Shown here piece by piece: positions 52,178-61,797 of a stretch of DNA of 64,000 bases. Both the position numbers and the translations under genes were made by a program. The DNA comes from Xanthobacteraceae bacterium (GTDB taxonomy: Bacteria; Pseudomonadota; Alphaproteobacteria; Rhizobiales; Xanthobacteraceae). Position 1 is the first letter of the stretch. Every line of letters starts with the position of its first letter. Location of the stretch: contig SCUB01000010.1 in the NCBI GenBank assembly GCA_004297465.1, positions 124,001-188,000 on the forward strand, in the 5' to 3' direction. Under the pieces are notes generated by a model that saw only the letters and a list, made by a program, of their open reading frames with translations, had not been told where the DNA came from and did not search any database.

Positions 52178-52790
52178 TGATCCAGCCGAACCGGATCGGA
52201 AAGCCTTCGCCCGACAACAGCGCCAGCGTCTCGTGCAGCGGCAGCCCCACCACGTTGGAATAGGTGCCGACCATCTTGACGATGAACGTTCCGGCGATGC
52301 CCTGCGCGGCGTAGCCGCCGGCCTTGCCGCGCCATTCGCCGGAACCGATATAGGCGGCGATGTCCTCCTCGGTGAGGCGGCGGAAGCGCACGCGGGTCTC
52401 GACCAGGCGCTGGCGGAACGCGCCCTTGGGCGTCACCAGGCAGATCGCGGTATAGACGCGATGGTTGCGCCCCGACAGCAGCCGCAGGCACTGCGAGGCT
52501 TCGTCGACCAGTTCGGCCTTGGGCAGGATGCGGCGGCCGACCGCCACCACGGTGTCGGCGGTCAGCACGAACGCGCCACGCATCTCGTCGTCGATCTGCA
52601 CCGCGGCATGGGCGGCTTCCGCCTTGGCGCGGGCGAGCCGCGTCGCGCAGGCGCGCGGCAGCTCGCTCTTCTTCGGCGTCTCGTCGACGTCGACGGGGCG
52701 CAGCGCATCGGGCTCGATGCCGGCCTGGTTGAGCAGCGCCAGGCGCCGCGGCGAGCCGGAGGCTAGGACAAGCTTGGGACGGCCGATCAT
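52167..52790 (-). CDS. maf: Maf-like nucleoside triphosphate pyrophosphatase
   Basis: The 207-residue enzyme hydrolyses non-canonical or excess nucleoside triphosphates. Motifs: [18 protein letters not shown]-like [20 protein letters not shown], and [10 protein letters not shown], followed by the [13 protein letters not shown] end. Sits in the conserved infA-maf-yacG run. The intergenic gap to infA is 107 bases. Confidence 0.95.
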   Translation of the reverse strand: MIGRPKLVLASGSPRRLALLNQAGIEPDALRPVDVDETPKKSELPRACATRLARAKAEAAHAAVQIDDEMRGAFVLTADTVVAVGRRILPKAELVDEASQCLRLLSGRNHRVYTAICLVTPKGAFRQRLVETRVRFRRLTEEDIAAYIGSGEWRGKAGGYAAQGIAGTFIVKMVGTYSNVVGLPLHETLALLSGEGFPIRFGWINGG

Positions 52791-52897
52791 GCTGTTTCTA
52801 CCCGTGCCGGCGAGCGCCGCCTTCTCAAAATCCGGATTCGACCGGGCTGGATTTCCGAACGCGTCGTCTGGCGTTCCCTTTTACGGGGAAGCGACGA

Positions 52898-53116
52898 TCA
52901 CTTGAACCGATAGGTGATGCGGCCCTTGGTCAGATCGTAAGGCGTCATTTCGACCAGAACCTTGTCGCCGGCCAGAACGCGGATGCGGTTCTTGCGCATG
53001 CGCCCGGCGGTATGGGCGATGACCTCATGCTCGTTTTCGAGCTTGATGCGAAAGGTGGCGTTGGGAAGCAACTCCGTCACGACACCGGGAAATTCGAGCA
53101 GTTCTTCTTTCGTCAT
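52898..53116 (-). CDS. infA: Translation initiation factor IF-1
   Basis: The 72-residue OB-fold protein ([51 protein letters not shown]) is complete and typical. It helps place initiator tRNA on the 30S subunit. Confidence 0.97.
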   Translation of the reverse strand: MTKEELLEFPGVVTELLPNATFRIKLENEHEVIAHTAGRMRKNRIRVLAGDKVLVEMTPYDLTKGRITYRFK

Positions 53117-53246
53117 ACGTGACCATCAATAAGGACCGGTCTGTTCCTGGCGGAAAAACAAACCGGGATGGGCGCGGAACGTAGCGGAACAGGCCGCATT
53201 TCACAACCTTCGCAAGGCAGATCGCGCGGGGTTTGCGCGAAAGCCG

Positions 53247-53711
53247 CTACTCGTTGCCGGTGGCGGCGCCCTGGAAGCGCTGGCGGATCCGCTTCAGCAG
53301 CATGTCGCGCACCGCCCGGTAGGCGTCGAGGCGCTGCTCGCGGTTGCCCTCGGCGCTGGACGGATCGGGAACCGGCCAGTATTCGACCTCCGCGGCCATG
53401 GTGCGGACCATGTCGAGCGCCTTGTGATGGGCCTCCGGGGAGAGCGTGATGATGAGGTCGAAATTGAGCCCCTCCCACTCGTCCAGTTCGGCGACCGTCA
53501 TCGGGCGATGCCGGCTGATGTCCTGCCCCACCTCCTCCATGACCGCCACGGCGAACGGATCAAGCTCGCCTTTGCGCACTCCGGCCGAGCCGGCGTAGAT
53601 CGCCCGCGGAAACATGTGCCTGAGCAGGCTCGCCGCCATCGGCGAGCGGATGGCGTTCATGGCGCACAGGAACAGCACCGCCTGGGGCTTTCCGGCACGC
53701 CCGCCCGCCAT
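53247..53711 (-). CDS. Low-molecular-weight protein phosphatase-like protein
   Basis: The 154-residue product has the C-x5-R-S P-loop (FLCAMNAIRSPMAASL; C16, R22) and the DP acid motif (WPVPDPSS), and so belongs to the LMW tyrosine phosphatase/arsenate reductase fold. It lies in the conserved UPF0262-phosphatase-infA order, so it is likely a housekeeping gene, but the substrate is unknown. It is on the minus strand, 8 bases downstream of UPF0262. Confidence 0.9.
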   Translation of the reverse strand: MAGGRAGKPQAVLFLCAMNAIRSPMAASLLRHMFPRAIYAGSAGVRKGELDPFAVAVMEEVGQDISRHRPMTVAELDEWEGLNFDLIITLSPEAHHKALDMVRTMAAEVEYWPVPDPSSAEGNREQRLDAYRAVRDMLLKRIRQRFQGAATGNE

Positions 53712-53718
53712 TTCGCGA

Positions 53719-54213
53719 TCATCCTTTCCAGTGCAGGACGGAAATCAGCGTGAACAGCCGCCGCGCGGTCTCGAAATCGACCCGCACCTTGCCCTCGAGA
53801 CGCTCCATCAGCGTGCGCGAGCCCTCGTCGTGGATGCCGCGCCGGCCCATGTCGATGGCCTCGATGCGGTCGGGCGTCGCGGTGCGGATGGCATGGTAGT
53901 AGCTGTCGCAGATCATGAAGTAGTCCTTCACGATGCGGCGGAACGGGGTCAGCGACAACAGGTGCGCCACCACCGGGGTGCCGTCCTCGCGGCGGATGTC
54001 GAACATCAGGCGGTTGCCGGTGATGCCGAGATGCAGCGTATATGGGCCCGGCGCGGCGCCTTCCGGCGCGAACAGGTTCTGCTCGACCAGGTCGTAGATG
54101 GCGATGGCGCGCTCATGCTCGATGTCCGGCCCGGAACGGCCGATCGACTCCTCGTCGAGCGTCACCGCCACGATGCGGTGATGGACGTCGTCGCCGGGCG
54201 GGTGTGGGCTCAT
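53719..54213 (-). CDS. UPF0262 family protein
   Basis: The 164-residue product has the UPF0262 blocks: [53 protein letters not shown] and [16 protein letters not shown]. The family is alphaproteobacterial and of unknown function. It is on the minus strand, 36 bases after hisD, and upstream of the phosphatase gene. Confidence 0.92.
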   Translation of the reverse strand: MSPHPPGDDVHHRIVAVTLDEESIGRSGPDIEHERAIAIYDLVEQNLFAPEGAAPGPYTLHLGITGNRLMFDIRREDGTPVVAHLLSLTPFRRIVKDYFMICDSYYHAIRTATPDRIEAIDMGRRGIHDEGSRTLMERLEGKVRVDFETARRLFTLISVLHWKG

Positions 54214-54249
54214 GATGGATCAACGCTGGCGGATCGGGCGGCTGGCGGA

Positions 54250-55551
54250 TCAGGAGGCGGACTGGTTGAGGCGGATGGCGACCGAGCGCGCATGGGCATC
54301 CAGCCCCTCGGCGCGGCCGAGCGTCACCGCCGCCGGTCCCAGCGCGCGCAACTGGTCGGGACCGCATCTGAGGATCGACGTTCGCTTCATGAAGTCAAGC
54401 ACGCCGAGGCCGGAGGAGAACCGGGCCGAGCGCGCGGTCGGCAGCACATGGTTGGAGCCGCCGACATAATCGCCGATCGCCTCCGGGGTGTGGCCGCCGA
54501 GGAAGATGGCGCCGGCGTTGCGGATTGCCGCCGCCAGGCGCTCGGGATCGGCGGTCATGATCTCGAGGTGCTCGGCGGCGATGGCGTCGGCCAGCTTTGC
54601 CGCTTCATCAAGGTCGCGAACGCGGATGATGGCGCCGTAGTCGCGCCACGACGCGCGCGCGATGTCGCCGCGTGACAGCAGCCCGAGTTGGGCCTCGACC
54701 GCCCGCGTCACCGCGGCGGCAAGCTCGTCGCTGTCGGTGACGAGGATCGATTGCGCGCTGGCGTCGTGCTCGGCCTGCGCCAGCAGATCGGCGGCGATCC
54801 AGTCCGGGTTGGCGTCGGCGTCGGCGATGATCAGCACCTCGGAGGGCCCGGCGATCATGTCGATGCCGACCTTGCCGAACACCAGCCGCTTGGCGGCGGC
54901 GACATAGGCGTTGCCGGGTCCGACGATCTTGGCCACCGGGGCGATGGTCGCGGTGCCATGGGCCAGCGCGGCCACGGCCTGCGCGCCGCCGACGCGGTAG
55001 ATCTCGCTCACGCCGGCAAGCCGCGCGGCGGCCAGCACCAGCGGATTGAGCCTGCCGTCGGGCGACGGCACCACCATGACGAGTCGCGGCACGCCGGCGA
55101 CGCGCGCCGGCATCGCATTCATCAGCACCGACGACGGATAGGCCGCCGAACCGCCCGGCACGTAGAGCCCGACCGCCTCGATGGCGCTCCAGCGCGCGCC
55201 CAGCTCCACGCCGACCGGATCGGTGAAGCGGTCGTCCTTGGGCAGCTGGCGGCGGTGGAAGGTCTCGATGCGGTCGCGCGCCAGAATCAGCGCATCGATG
55301 GTCGCCGGATCGCAGGCGGCGGTGGCGGCCTCGATTTCAGCCGCGGACACCCGCAGGGTGGCGGCGGTCAGGTCGAGGCGGTCGAACTTCTTCGTCGCCT
55401 CGATCAGCGCCGCATCGCCGCGCGCCGCCACGTCGGCGATGATGGCGCGCACGACGGCTTCGACATCGGCGGCGGTCTCGCGCTTGAGCGCGAAGAAGGC
55501 GGCGAAGTCGTCGGCAAAGCCGGCGGAACGGCTATCAAGGCTGATCGGCAT
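54250..55551 (-). CDS. hisD: Histidinol dehydrogenase
   Basis: The 433-residue zinc enzyme carries out the last two steps of histidine synthesis (histidinol to histidine). Landmarks: [67 protein letters not shown] with the Zn His, and [16 protein letters not shown]. The ATG at 55551 matches the family start; upstream ATGs at 55557 and 55575 are less likely. It lies in the murA-DUF2948-hisD-UPF0262 order. Confidence 0.95.
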   Translation of the reverse strand: MPISLDSRSAGFADDFAAFFALKRETAADVEAVVRAIIADVAARGDAALIEATKKFDRLDLTAATLRVSAAEIEAATAACDPATIDALILARDRIETFHRRQLPKDDRFTDPVGVELGARWSAIEAVGLYVPGGSAAYPSSVLMNAMPARVAGVPRLVMVVPSPDGRLNPLVLAAARLAGVSEIYRVGGAQAVAALAHGTATIAPVAKIVGPGNAYVAAAKRLVFGKVGIDMIAGPSEVLIIADADANPDWIAADLLAQAEHDASAQSILVTDSDELAAAVTRAVEAQLGLLSRGDIARASWRDYGAIIRVRDLDEAAKLADAIAAEHLEIMTADPERLAAAIRNAGAIFLGGHTPEAIGDYVGGSNHVLPTARSARFSSGLGVLDFMKRTSILRCGPDQLRALGPAAVTLGRAEGLDAHARSVAIRLNQSAS

Positions 55552-55646
55552 CGGCATGGGTCCGGGCGGAGCCAAATTCCGCCTGCATGGTCAATGGCCT
55601 GATGCATTGCCGCAAGTCAACCCTGTGTAGGCCGGGGTGACTGCTC

Positions 55647-56039
55647 TCAAGCCAGATCGGCCAGCTCGCATTCGAGGCATTCGACCTCGAGGCGGAGCGC
55701 CGCGCCGCCGGCGAAATACAGCGTCACCTGCCCGCCCGGCGGCGTGCCCGGCTCGAACCGGATCGCCAGCAGCTCCAGCGCCGAGGCGGTATCCGCAAGG
55801 TCGATCTGGCGCGACCGGCAGGACAGCACGCGATCGAAGCGCAGCGCGGCGGTGTGGGGCGCGGCATCGGCATGCCCGACGATGACCTCATCCCAGTCGG
55901 GGCGCCGCAACGCCACCACCAGCCGTTTCTCCTGCGGCCGCCAATGGATGTCGCCGGCCCTGACCGTCGCCTCCTGGACGTGGGCCGAAACCACGATGAG
56001 GTCGTCGGCGTCGAGGGCGATCAGCTTGCACGCGGTCAT
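55647..56039 (-). CDS. DUF2948 family protein
   Basis: The 130-residue product begins KLIALDADDLIVVSAHVQEA and is beta-rich (RLVVALRRPDWDEV; TALRFDRVLSC; LELLAIRFEPG). This is the alphaproteobacterial DUF2948 family, with no known function, and it lies between murA and hisD as usual. The ATG at 56039 has CGGAG nine bases upstream. Confidence 0.9.
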   Translation of the reverse strand: MTACKLIALDADDLIVVSAHVQEATVRAGDIHWRPQEKRLVVALRRPDWDEVIVGHADAAPHTAALRFDRVLSCRSRQIDLADTASALELLAIRFEPGTPPGGQVTLYFAGGAALRLEVECLECELADLA

Positions 56040-56059
56040 TGCGCGGAACTCCGGTCTGC

Positions 56060-57349
56060 CTATCCGCTGATACGCTCGATCACGGCGCCGCAACCCGACA
56101 GCTTGGCCTCAAGCCGCTCGAAGCCGCGGTCGAGGTGATAAACGCGGTTGACCATGGTCTCGCCCTCGGCGGCCAGCGCCGCGATCACCAGCGAAACCGA
56201 GGCGCGCAGGTCGGTGGCCATCACCGGCGCGCCGCGCAGCCGCTCGACGCCCTCGATGGTCGCGGTCTCGCCGTCGAGCGAGATGTGCGCGCCAAACCGC
56301 GCCAGCTCCTGCACGTGCATGAAGCGGTTCTCGAAAATGGTCTCGGTGATGTGCGAGGTGCCGTCCGCGCGGGTCATCAGCGCCATCAACTGGGCCTGCA
56401 GGTCGGTGGGAAAGCCGGGGAACGGCGCGGTGGTGACATCGACCGGATTGAGCGCCGCGCCGTTGCGCGTCACGCGGATGCCGCGGTTGTTGACCGCGAT
56501 CTCGGCGCCGGCCTGCGTCAGGATGTCGAGCGCCGCCTGCAACAGCTCGGGCCGCGCGCCCTCGAGCTGCACGTCGCCCCCTGTCATCGTCACCGCCATG
56601 GCGTAGGTGCCGGTCTCGATGCGGTCGGGCAGCACGGTGTGGCGGGCGCCGCCCAGTTTCGTCACGCCCTCGATGACGATACGCGGCGTGCCGGCTCCCG
56701 ACACCTTCGCGCCCATCTTGTTCAGGCAGTCGGCGACGTCGACGATCTCCGGCTCGCAGGCCGCGTTGGTGATGACGGTGGTGCCCCTGGCCAGGGTCGC
56801 CGCCATCAGCGCCACATGGGTGCCGCTGACCGTGACCTTGGGAAATTCGATCGCCGCGCCGCGCAAGCCCCCCGGCGCGCTGGCGACGACATAGCCGGCA
56901 TCGATCTCGACACTGGCGCCGAGCTTTTCCAGCGCCATCAGCAGAAGATCGACCGGACGCGTGCCGATGGCGCAGCCGCCGGGCAGCGAAACCCGGGCCT
57001 CGCCCATGCGCGCCAAAAGCGGCGCGATGACCCAGAAGCTCGCCCGCATGGTGGAGACGAGCGCATAGGGGGCCGTGGTGTCGATGATGTCGGCGGCCGA
57101 GATGTGCAGGGTCTGGCCCTGGTATTCGCCGTCGCCGGAACGCTTGCCGCCGACCATGATGTCGACGCCGTGATTGCCGAGAATGCGCTGCAGCTGGGCG
57201 ACGTCGGCCAGGCGCGGCACGTTGTCGAGGATCAGGGTCTGATCGGTGAGCAGGCTCGCGGTCATCAGCGGCAGCGCCGCGTTCTTGGCCCCGGAAATGG
57301 CAATGGTGCCGTTGAGCCGGTTTCCGCCGACAATCCGAATCCGATCCAT
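56060..57349 (-). CDS. murA: UDP-N-acetylglucosamine 1-carboxyvinyltransferase
   Basis: The 429-residue enzyme adds enolpyruvate to UDP-GlcNAc, the first committed step of peptidoglycan synthesis. Visible: [16 protein letters not shown], the catalytic Cys126 in [15 protein letters not shown] (fosfomycin target), and the repeated inverse alpha/beta units. The gene order with DUF2948 and hisD is the usual rhizobial one. Confidence 0.96.
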   Translation of the reverse strand: MDRIRIVGGNRLNGTIAISGAKNAALPLMTASLLTDQTLILDNVPRLADVAQLQRILGNHGVDIMVGGKRSGDGEYQGQTLHISAADIIDTTAPYALVSTMRASFWVIAPLLARMGEARVSLPGGCAIGTRPVDLLLMALEKLGASVEIDAGYVVASAPGGLRGAAIEFPKVTVSGTHVALMAATLARGTTVITNAACEPEIVDVADCLNKMGAKVSGAGTPRIVIEGVTKLGGARHTVLPDRIETGTYAMAVTMTGGDVQLEGARPELLQAALDILTQAGAEIAVNNRGIRVTRNGAALNPVDVTTAPFPGFPTDLQAQLMALMTRADGTSHITETIFENRFMHVQELARFGAHISLDGETATIEGVERLRGAPVMATDLRASVSLVIAALAAEGETMVNRVYHLDRGFERLEAKLSGCGAVIERISG

Positions 57350-57447
57350 CCCGCCGCCACTCCTGTTCGCGGGCTGCTTTGCAGAACCATTGACGAATGT
57401 AAAGAAGCCCCGCCTTCCGATCCCAGTCCAATGCGGCGAAAGTCGGG

Positions 57448-57636
57448 TCAGTCCGGCCTGTCCCGCCGCGGCCGGGGCGGATCGGGCCGGTTTTCCCCGC
57501 CTTCCGGCTCCGCCGCGGTTTCCGCTCCCGTGGCCCGGCCACGGGCCTGCTGCTTGCGCCGCCTGAGGTTTTCCCGCAGCGCCTCGCCGAGGCGCCGGTG
57601 CCGCTCATCGGAGCTGGGGTTTTTCCTGTCGGTCAT
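57448..57636 (-). CDS. Small Arg/Glu-rich hypothetical protein
   Basis: The 62-residue form starting at [15 protein letters not shown] has a helix [19 protein letters not shown] and a Pro/Arg/Asp tail. This resembles short alphaproteobacterial proteins encoded beside murA; no domain name is known to me. The start is uncertain, as ATGs at 57651 and 57738 are in frame. Confidence 0.62.
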   Translation of the reverse strand: MTDRKNPSSDERHRRLGEALRENLRRRKQQARGRATGAETAAEPEGGENRPDPPRPRRDRPD

Positions 57637-57693
57637 GGAACTGCCGGTCATGCCGGGGTTGCGGGGCGGCCGGGACCAGCCGGCCGGATTCGA

Positions 57694-57723
57694 CGGCTGT
57701 TGTTTGACGGCTGTTGTTTGACG
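57694..57723. repeat. Short tandem repeat (GACGGCTGTTGTTT twice)
   Basis: Two and a part copies of a 14-base unit lie in the gap upstream of the small Arg/Glu-rich gene. No function is apparent. Confidence 0.6.
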
Positions 57724-57832
57724 GCCATTGTAGGGCAACCGTGCTCCACATGCTTGCGCCGCCCGTCCCCTTGTGGCAAGGAACGCCGCACTTCGTGGGG
57801 CGATATTATTCCGATTCCGCCCCCGGTTACTT

Positions 57833-57907
<75 letters not shown>

Positions 57908-58509
57908 GCCCGTGCCCTGAGAAATCAAGCAGCCGCGCCGGATTTTGCCGCGCCGGTCCCTGATCCCACGGGGATGGTTACGGGCGCCGTCTTGAGCGTG
58001 ACGCCAAGGCGAATTGAAATCACTCAAAGGCGTGGGATTGCAAAGGCGGTCGGATTAACCGCGGCCGAGCTTGACCGCGGTCGATCAGGAGCGCGGCGAC
58101 CCGTTCAATCCGGAGAGGACTCCGTAACGGGCCAGGGATGGCCGCTGGTAAGTTCGACGCGTTGGGTAGGGGGAAAACCCCGCCCCCCCTTGGCCGCGCA
58201 GCCAGTGGCTTGGAAAAGAGCGCCTGGCGGGCAGCCATCGGTCCGGCCCGGCCGCCGTCGACCGAAGGCGCTTGCGGCCTTTCACAAGAGCCAGTCTTGC
58301 GGCGTTCTCGGCCATCAATCCGGGTTCAGATCGACCGACAGGGTCGCAACAGCAAGTCGCCGACCGGGCCGCCTGATAAAGCGGCGGTCTTTCAGGGTCT
58401 GAATTTTCCGGCGAAAACCCGCAGACCTGAACAGGTTCCGCAGGAGCAGCATGTTGCCGCAATTTTGAACTTCGTCTTCCGATCCCCGACGCCAGCCAGC
58501 CGCCAGCGA
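57908..58509. other. About 600-bp region without a supported gene
   Basis: The region between tRNA-Thr and the BcsS-like gene has overlapping open frames on both strands, but all lack recognisable domains and ribosome sites. An imperfect hairpin, TTCAGGGTCTG (58391-58401) with CAGACCTGAA (58422-58431), lies near the BcsS end and may be a terminator. Otherwise I see nothing. Confidence 0.6.
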
Positions 58510-59223
58510 TCAGAACTGGCCGAGCATGGTCAGCACGCCGTAGTAACCGGGGCCACTCGAATTGTCGTTGAGGTAACCGCCGGCAACGTTGAACCTCAAG
58601 ACGCTGACCGGAATTCCGGACAGATGGGCACCGACGCGCCACTGATCAAATCTTTCATTGCCCAGAGCACTCACGTGAGGCCCGATATAGAGCTCTTTCA
58701 CGCCAAAGGCCGCATACCCGACCTTACCCTCCGAATAATAGGTTCGGTAGGCTGTCGAATACGACCCAAGGGCAAAAAACATCGTGTTTTCAGTTGGGGT
58801 CGCATAGACGTCGACCTGGGCCTTGGCGCCCGTGGCCATGCCCTGGACGGGATTGGCGATGTCGACCGGCGTGACATCCTGCGTCTGGACGTTGACGCCA
58901 GCCATGACCTTTACAGCCAAGGCATTCCAATTGAAGCCGTAACCGATCAGCGCGTCACCCGCCGTAAACCGCCCGTTGAACGTGGTAATTCCGTTGTCAT
59001 AGCGGTACGAGCCCCCGGCCGCGAACAGCCCGAAGCGGAGGCCCGAGTTGTCGAGACCGTCCGGCGCGACGATCGCGCCAGCAAAACCCGCGTAGCTGTG
59101 CAGCGAGGACCCATCCAGACCCGCGAAGAACAGGACATGTGCCGGCCGCTCGTCCTCAGCGTGTGCCGCACTGTTGAATATCCACAATGCGCAGACCAAA
59201 ATACCGACAAAGGTTTTCTTCAC
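58510..59223 (-). CDS. BcsS-like cellulose biosynthesis-associated outer-membrane-type protein
   Basis: The 237-residue exported protein has a signal peptide (MKKTFVGILVCALWIFNSAAHA). A beta-rich barrel-like body follows, with alternating aromatic strands (LFFAGLDGSSLHSYAGFAGAI; FGLFAAGGSYRYDNG; YIGPHVSALGNERFDQWRVG) and a terminal Phe. This resembles the BcsS (cellulose biosynthesis protein) family of alphaproteobacteria. The start is GTG at 59223 behind AGGGGAA (spacing 7). It is divergent from a GH8 gene, as expected for a cellulose locus. Confidence 0.77.
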   Translation of the reverse strand: MKKTFVGILVCALWIFNSAAHAEDERPAHVLFFAGLDGSSLHSYAGFAGAIVAPDGLDNSGLRFGLFAAGGSYRYDNGITTFNGRFTAGDALIGYGFNWNALAVKVMAGVNVQTQDVTPVDIANPVQGMATGAKAQVDVYATPTENTMFFALGSYSTAYRTYYSEGKVGYAAFGVKELYIGPHVSALGNERFDQWRVGAHLSGIPVSVLRFNVAGGYLNDNSSGPGYYGVLTMLGQF

Positions 59224-59418
59224 GGAACATTTCCCCTGATTCCAGTCACCTTCGTACCTCAAAAAGACCACTGAAATCTGTACCTTTTCGGCAACAACCG
59301 TTTTTAATTCGCCCGGAAGCGTCAGGTTAAGAGTAATTTGCAGCCTTCCGGCGGTTTTTCCTGTTCATTTTGGAACAGTTGGTCGAGCCAGCTTGTTGTC
59401 ACGGATTGGCCGATTGAG

Positions 59419-60519
59419 ATGGGGGATGGCGCCTTGAACCGACGGTCCCGCCTCCTGTCGATCCTGCTGTCGGGTTTTCTGGGACTGGGAGGAGCCATGC
59501 TGGCAACCCGGACCGCCGCCGCGACCGGGCCGGTCGAGCCCTGGCTGAAAGAGGCATGGGCCACCTACGCTTCGAGATTCATCACGCCCGAAGGCCGGGT
59601 CGTCGACAATGCCAACAAGGACATCAGCCATAGCGAAGGACAGGGCTATGCGATGCTGATCGCCGTCCGGGCGAACGACGAGGAAACCTTCACCCGGATC
59701 TGGGACTGGACAAAATCGAACCTCTTCGTTCGGAACGACCAGCTTGCGGCCTGGGTCTGGGACCCCAATACGGATCCGCATGTCCGCGACACCGACGATG
59801 CAAGCGACGGGAACCTGCTGATCGCCTGGGCGCTGACCGAAGGCGGCCGGCAATGGGAAAAGAACGAGTATGTCGACGACGCGCGCAAGATTGCCACAAC
59901 CGTCGGCCAATCGAGCCTGGCCCAAAGCAAGTTTGGCCAGGTGCTCCTGCCTGGAAGCAAGGACTATGGATCGGGCGACCGGCCGGACGGGCCGGTCATC
60001 AATCTCTCGTACTGGGTATTCCCGGCGTTTCCGCGTCTGGCATCGATAACGCAGGGAACCAACTGGGCGCAGCTCGCCGCCAACGGCATTTCCATCATCC
60101 GGCGCGCGCGGTTCGGCCCGGAGCGACTGCCAAGCGACTGGATCAGCCTTGCCAGACAAGCACGGCCCGCGGACAATTTCCCAAACGTGTTTGGCTACGA
60201 CGTTATCCGCGTCCCCCTCTATCTGGCGTGGGGACATCCCCAAGAGAGAAAAACGCTCGCTATTTTCGAACCGGTGCTGCGCCTGGCGCGCACGGGGCCA
60301 CCATCAGCCATCGACATTCCATCGGGAAAGCCAAAAAAACCGTTCGGAGGACAGGGCTATGACGCCGTGATCGCGTTCCTCGATTGCGCGCTGAATGGGA
60401 CATCTTTCCCAAAAAAGTATCTCACGATCACGGCCGATCTTTATTATCCGACCACGCTTCATCTTTTATCGCTTCTTGCACTGCGGGAAAGCTATCCCGC
60501 CTGTCTGAAGGAGCGCTGA
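59419..60519 (+). CDS. GH8 endoglucanase (cellulase), BcsZ-like
   Basis: The product is about 366 residues and is a GH8 enzyme: an exported N-terminus (LLSILLSGFLGLGGAML), general acid Glu in ISHSEGQGYAMLIAV, and DTDDASDGNLLIAWAL. YWVFPAFPRLASI and GYDVIRVPLYLAWG also match. It should cleave beta-1,4-glucan, in bcs loci to trim cellulose during export. ATG at 59419 has only GAG nearby. A TTG at 59434 behind GGGGGAT fits the signal peptide as well. The gene is divergent from the BcsS-like gene. Confidence 0.9.
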   Translation: MGDGALNRRSRLLSILLSGFLGLGGAMLATRTAAATGPVEPWLKEAWATYASRFITPEGRVVDNANKDISHSEGQGYAMLIAVRANDEETFTRIWDWTKSNLFVRNDQLAAWVWDPNTDPHVRDTDDASDGNLLIAWALTEGGRQWEKNEYVDDARKIATTVGQSSLAQSKFGQVLLPGSKDYGSGDRPDGPVINLSYWVFPAFPRLASITQGTNWAQLAANGISIIRRARFGPERLPSDWISLARQARPADNFPNVFGYDVIRVPLYLAWGHPQERKTLAIFEPVLRLARTGPPSAIDIPSGKPKKPFGGQGYDAVIAFLDCALNGTSFPKKYLTITADLYYPTTLHLLSLLALRESYPACLKER

Positions 60520-60676
60520 CGAAAATTCCGTGTTTTCGCCGCAATGGTTTCCTGTGATATAAGAGAAACATTGGGCACGGCTTGGAATTCCTCGCAGGTA
60601 TGGCTTTTGCCCGCACGTGGCTTACGTGTGAGGCATGGATAATCTGCTCTATTGAAAGCAATAGCGGCGTAAAAAA

Positions 60677-60704
60677 GCGCGCGCCCGAATTTGGATGCGC
60701 GCGC
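60677..60704. promoter_or_regulatory. Perfect GC hairpin just before a start codon
   Basis: GCGCGCGC at 60677-60684 and 60697-60704 flank a 12-base loop, and the ribosome-site G-run (60709-60712) and the ATG at 60713 follow at once. It could be the terminator of the GH8 transcript or modulate translation of the next gene. Confidence 0.55.
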
Positions 60705-60712
60705 AATTGGGG

Positions 60713-61720
60713 ATGGATCCGCCAGTGCTGTGGTCACTCGGGAAATCATATCTTCGAATTCCGACATGGATGATGCTGGTTCTCGCGGCCGGCCTGTTCT
60801 CATTTGTCACCTGGCAATACTACCTGGAGATAAAGACCGAGTCCGAGCAGCACATTGATCGCCAACTGGAGACAGCCGCGGATTTTGCCCTGGCCAGGCT
60901 TCAGACGATCAAGTCCACCATGACGCGGATCGACGATGCGCTGCACGGTCTCACTGACGGCGACATTCGATCGGCAGGATCCCGCATCCACCAGAAACTC
61001 GAACAACTCGCCGGGGACTTGCCTCAGATAAAATCAATTCGCGTGATCGATGGCTCCGGTCACCTGGTGTTCAATGACGTCCTCGATACCCGCCCGGCCA
61101 CGGCCGATGCCGGTTCCGCGCAGTCGGCGGGCAACAAGTCCGGCCTCGACATCCGGCCGGTTTCCGACGCCGATGGCTCGTTCGTCGTCTCCCAGCGGCG
61201 GTCTTCGCCAAACCAGGATTCCGGAACCATCGACGTTTCCTTCGGGCCGGCCCATTTCCAGCGGTTTTACGAAATGGTCCGGGAGACCAGCGGTGACTTC
61301 GCCGCCCTGGTACGGGCGGACGGAGCCGTCATCGCCCGGTATGGGGCAAGCGAGGCTGAGGTGCGCTCGCTTTGGCTGAAGGCCGTGCCATCCCAAACGA
61401 ACATTCCGGACCGCGTCACGTTCAAGGCGAAGCTGGATCGCGACGACGTGTATGCCGGGTTTAGCCGGGTCGGCCCCTTTCCCGTCTACCTGCTGACTGG
61501 AATTGAACGCGCGTCGCTTCGTACCGCGTGGTTCTCGACCACCGAAACGCGTGCCTTGGCCGGGCTGCAGGTGATGATCGTCCTGTTCCTGCTCGCCTTT
61601 GCCTTCCAAAGAAGGCGCCATCACGCGCAACAGGCCTGGGCATCAGCCAATCCGGAACAGCGTCATCCTCCGGCCGTCGGACGGTTCGTCGCGACCGACC
61701 GCTATCCGCCGGCGGAATAA
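60713..61720 (+). CDS. Membrane Cache-type sensor without output domain
   Basis: The product is about 335 residues with one N-terminal helix (IPTWMMLVLAAGLFSFVTWQ). A Cache-like periplasmic domain of about 235 residues (LETAADFALARLQTIKSTMTRIDDALHGL; IKSIRVIDGSGHLVFNDV; FAALVRADGAVIARYG) and a second helix (LAGLQVMIVLFLLAFAF) follow. It then ends after about 30 cytoplasmic residues (QRRRHHAQQ...). Such domains normally head a histidine kinase or cyclase. Here none follows, and the 77 bases to the next gene carry none. It may be a truncated sensor or a partner subunit. Confidence 0.75.
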   Translation: MDPPVLWSLGKSYLRIPTWMMLVLAAGLFSFVTWQYYLEIKTESEQHIDRQLETAADFALARLQTIKSTMTRIDDALHGLTDGDIRSAGSRIHQKLEQLAGDLPQIKSIRVIDGSGHLVFNDVLDTRPATADAGSAQSAGNKSGLDIRPVSDADGSFVVSQRRSSPNQDSGTIDVSFGPAHFQRFYEMVRETSGDFAALVRADGAVIARYGASEAEVRSLWLKAVPSQTNIPDRVTFKAKLDRDDVYAGFSRVGPFPVYLLTGIERASLRTAWFSTTETRALAGLQVMIVLFLLAFAFQRRRHHAQQAWASANPEQRHPPAVGRFVATDRYPPAE

Positions 61721-61797
61721 TTCGGCGCCGGGTTCACGCCCGATCCCGCACGGCATCTGATTATCCGCGCACCGGTTCATGATGCGGCCCAGTGGAT

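Noticed and set aside
56039-57721. 560-codon plus-strand frame opposite murA
   Set aside because: Shadow of murA, without domain content.
58138-59274. 378-codon plus-strand frame opposite the BcsS-like gene
   Set aside because: No recognisable domain and no ribosome site. The minus strand has a signal peptide and beta-strand pattern.
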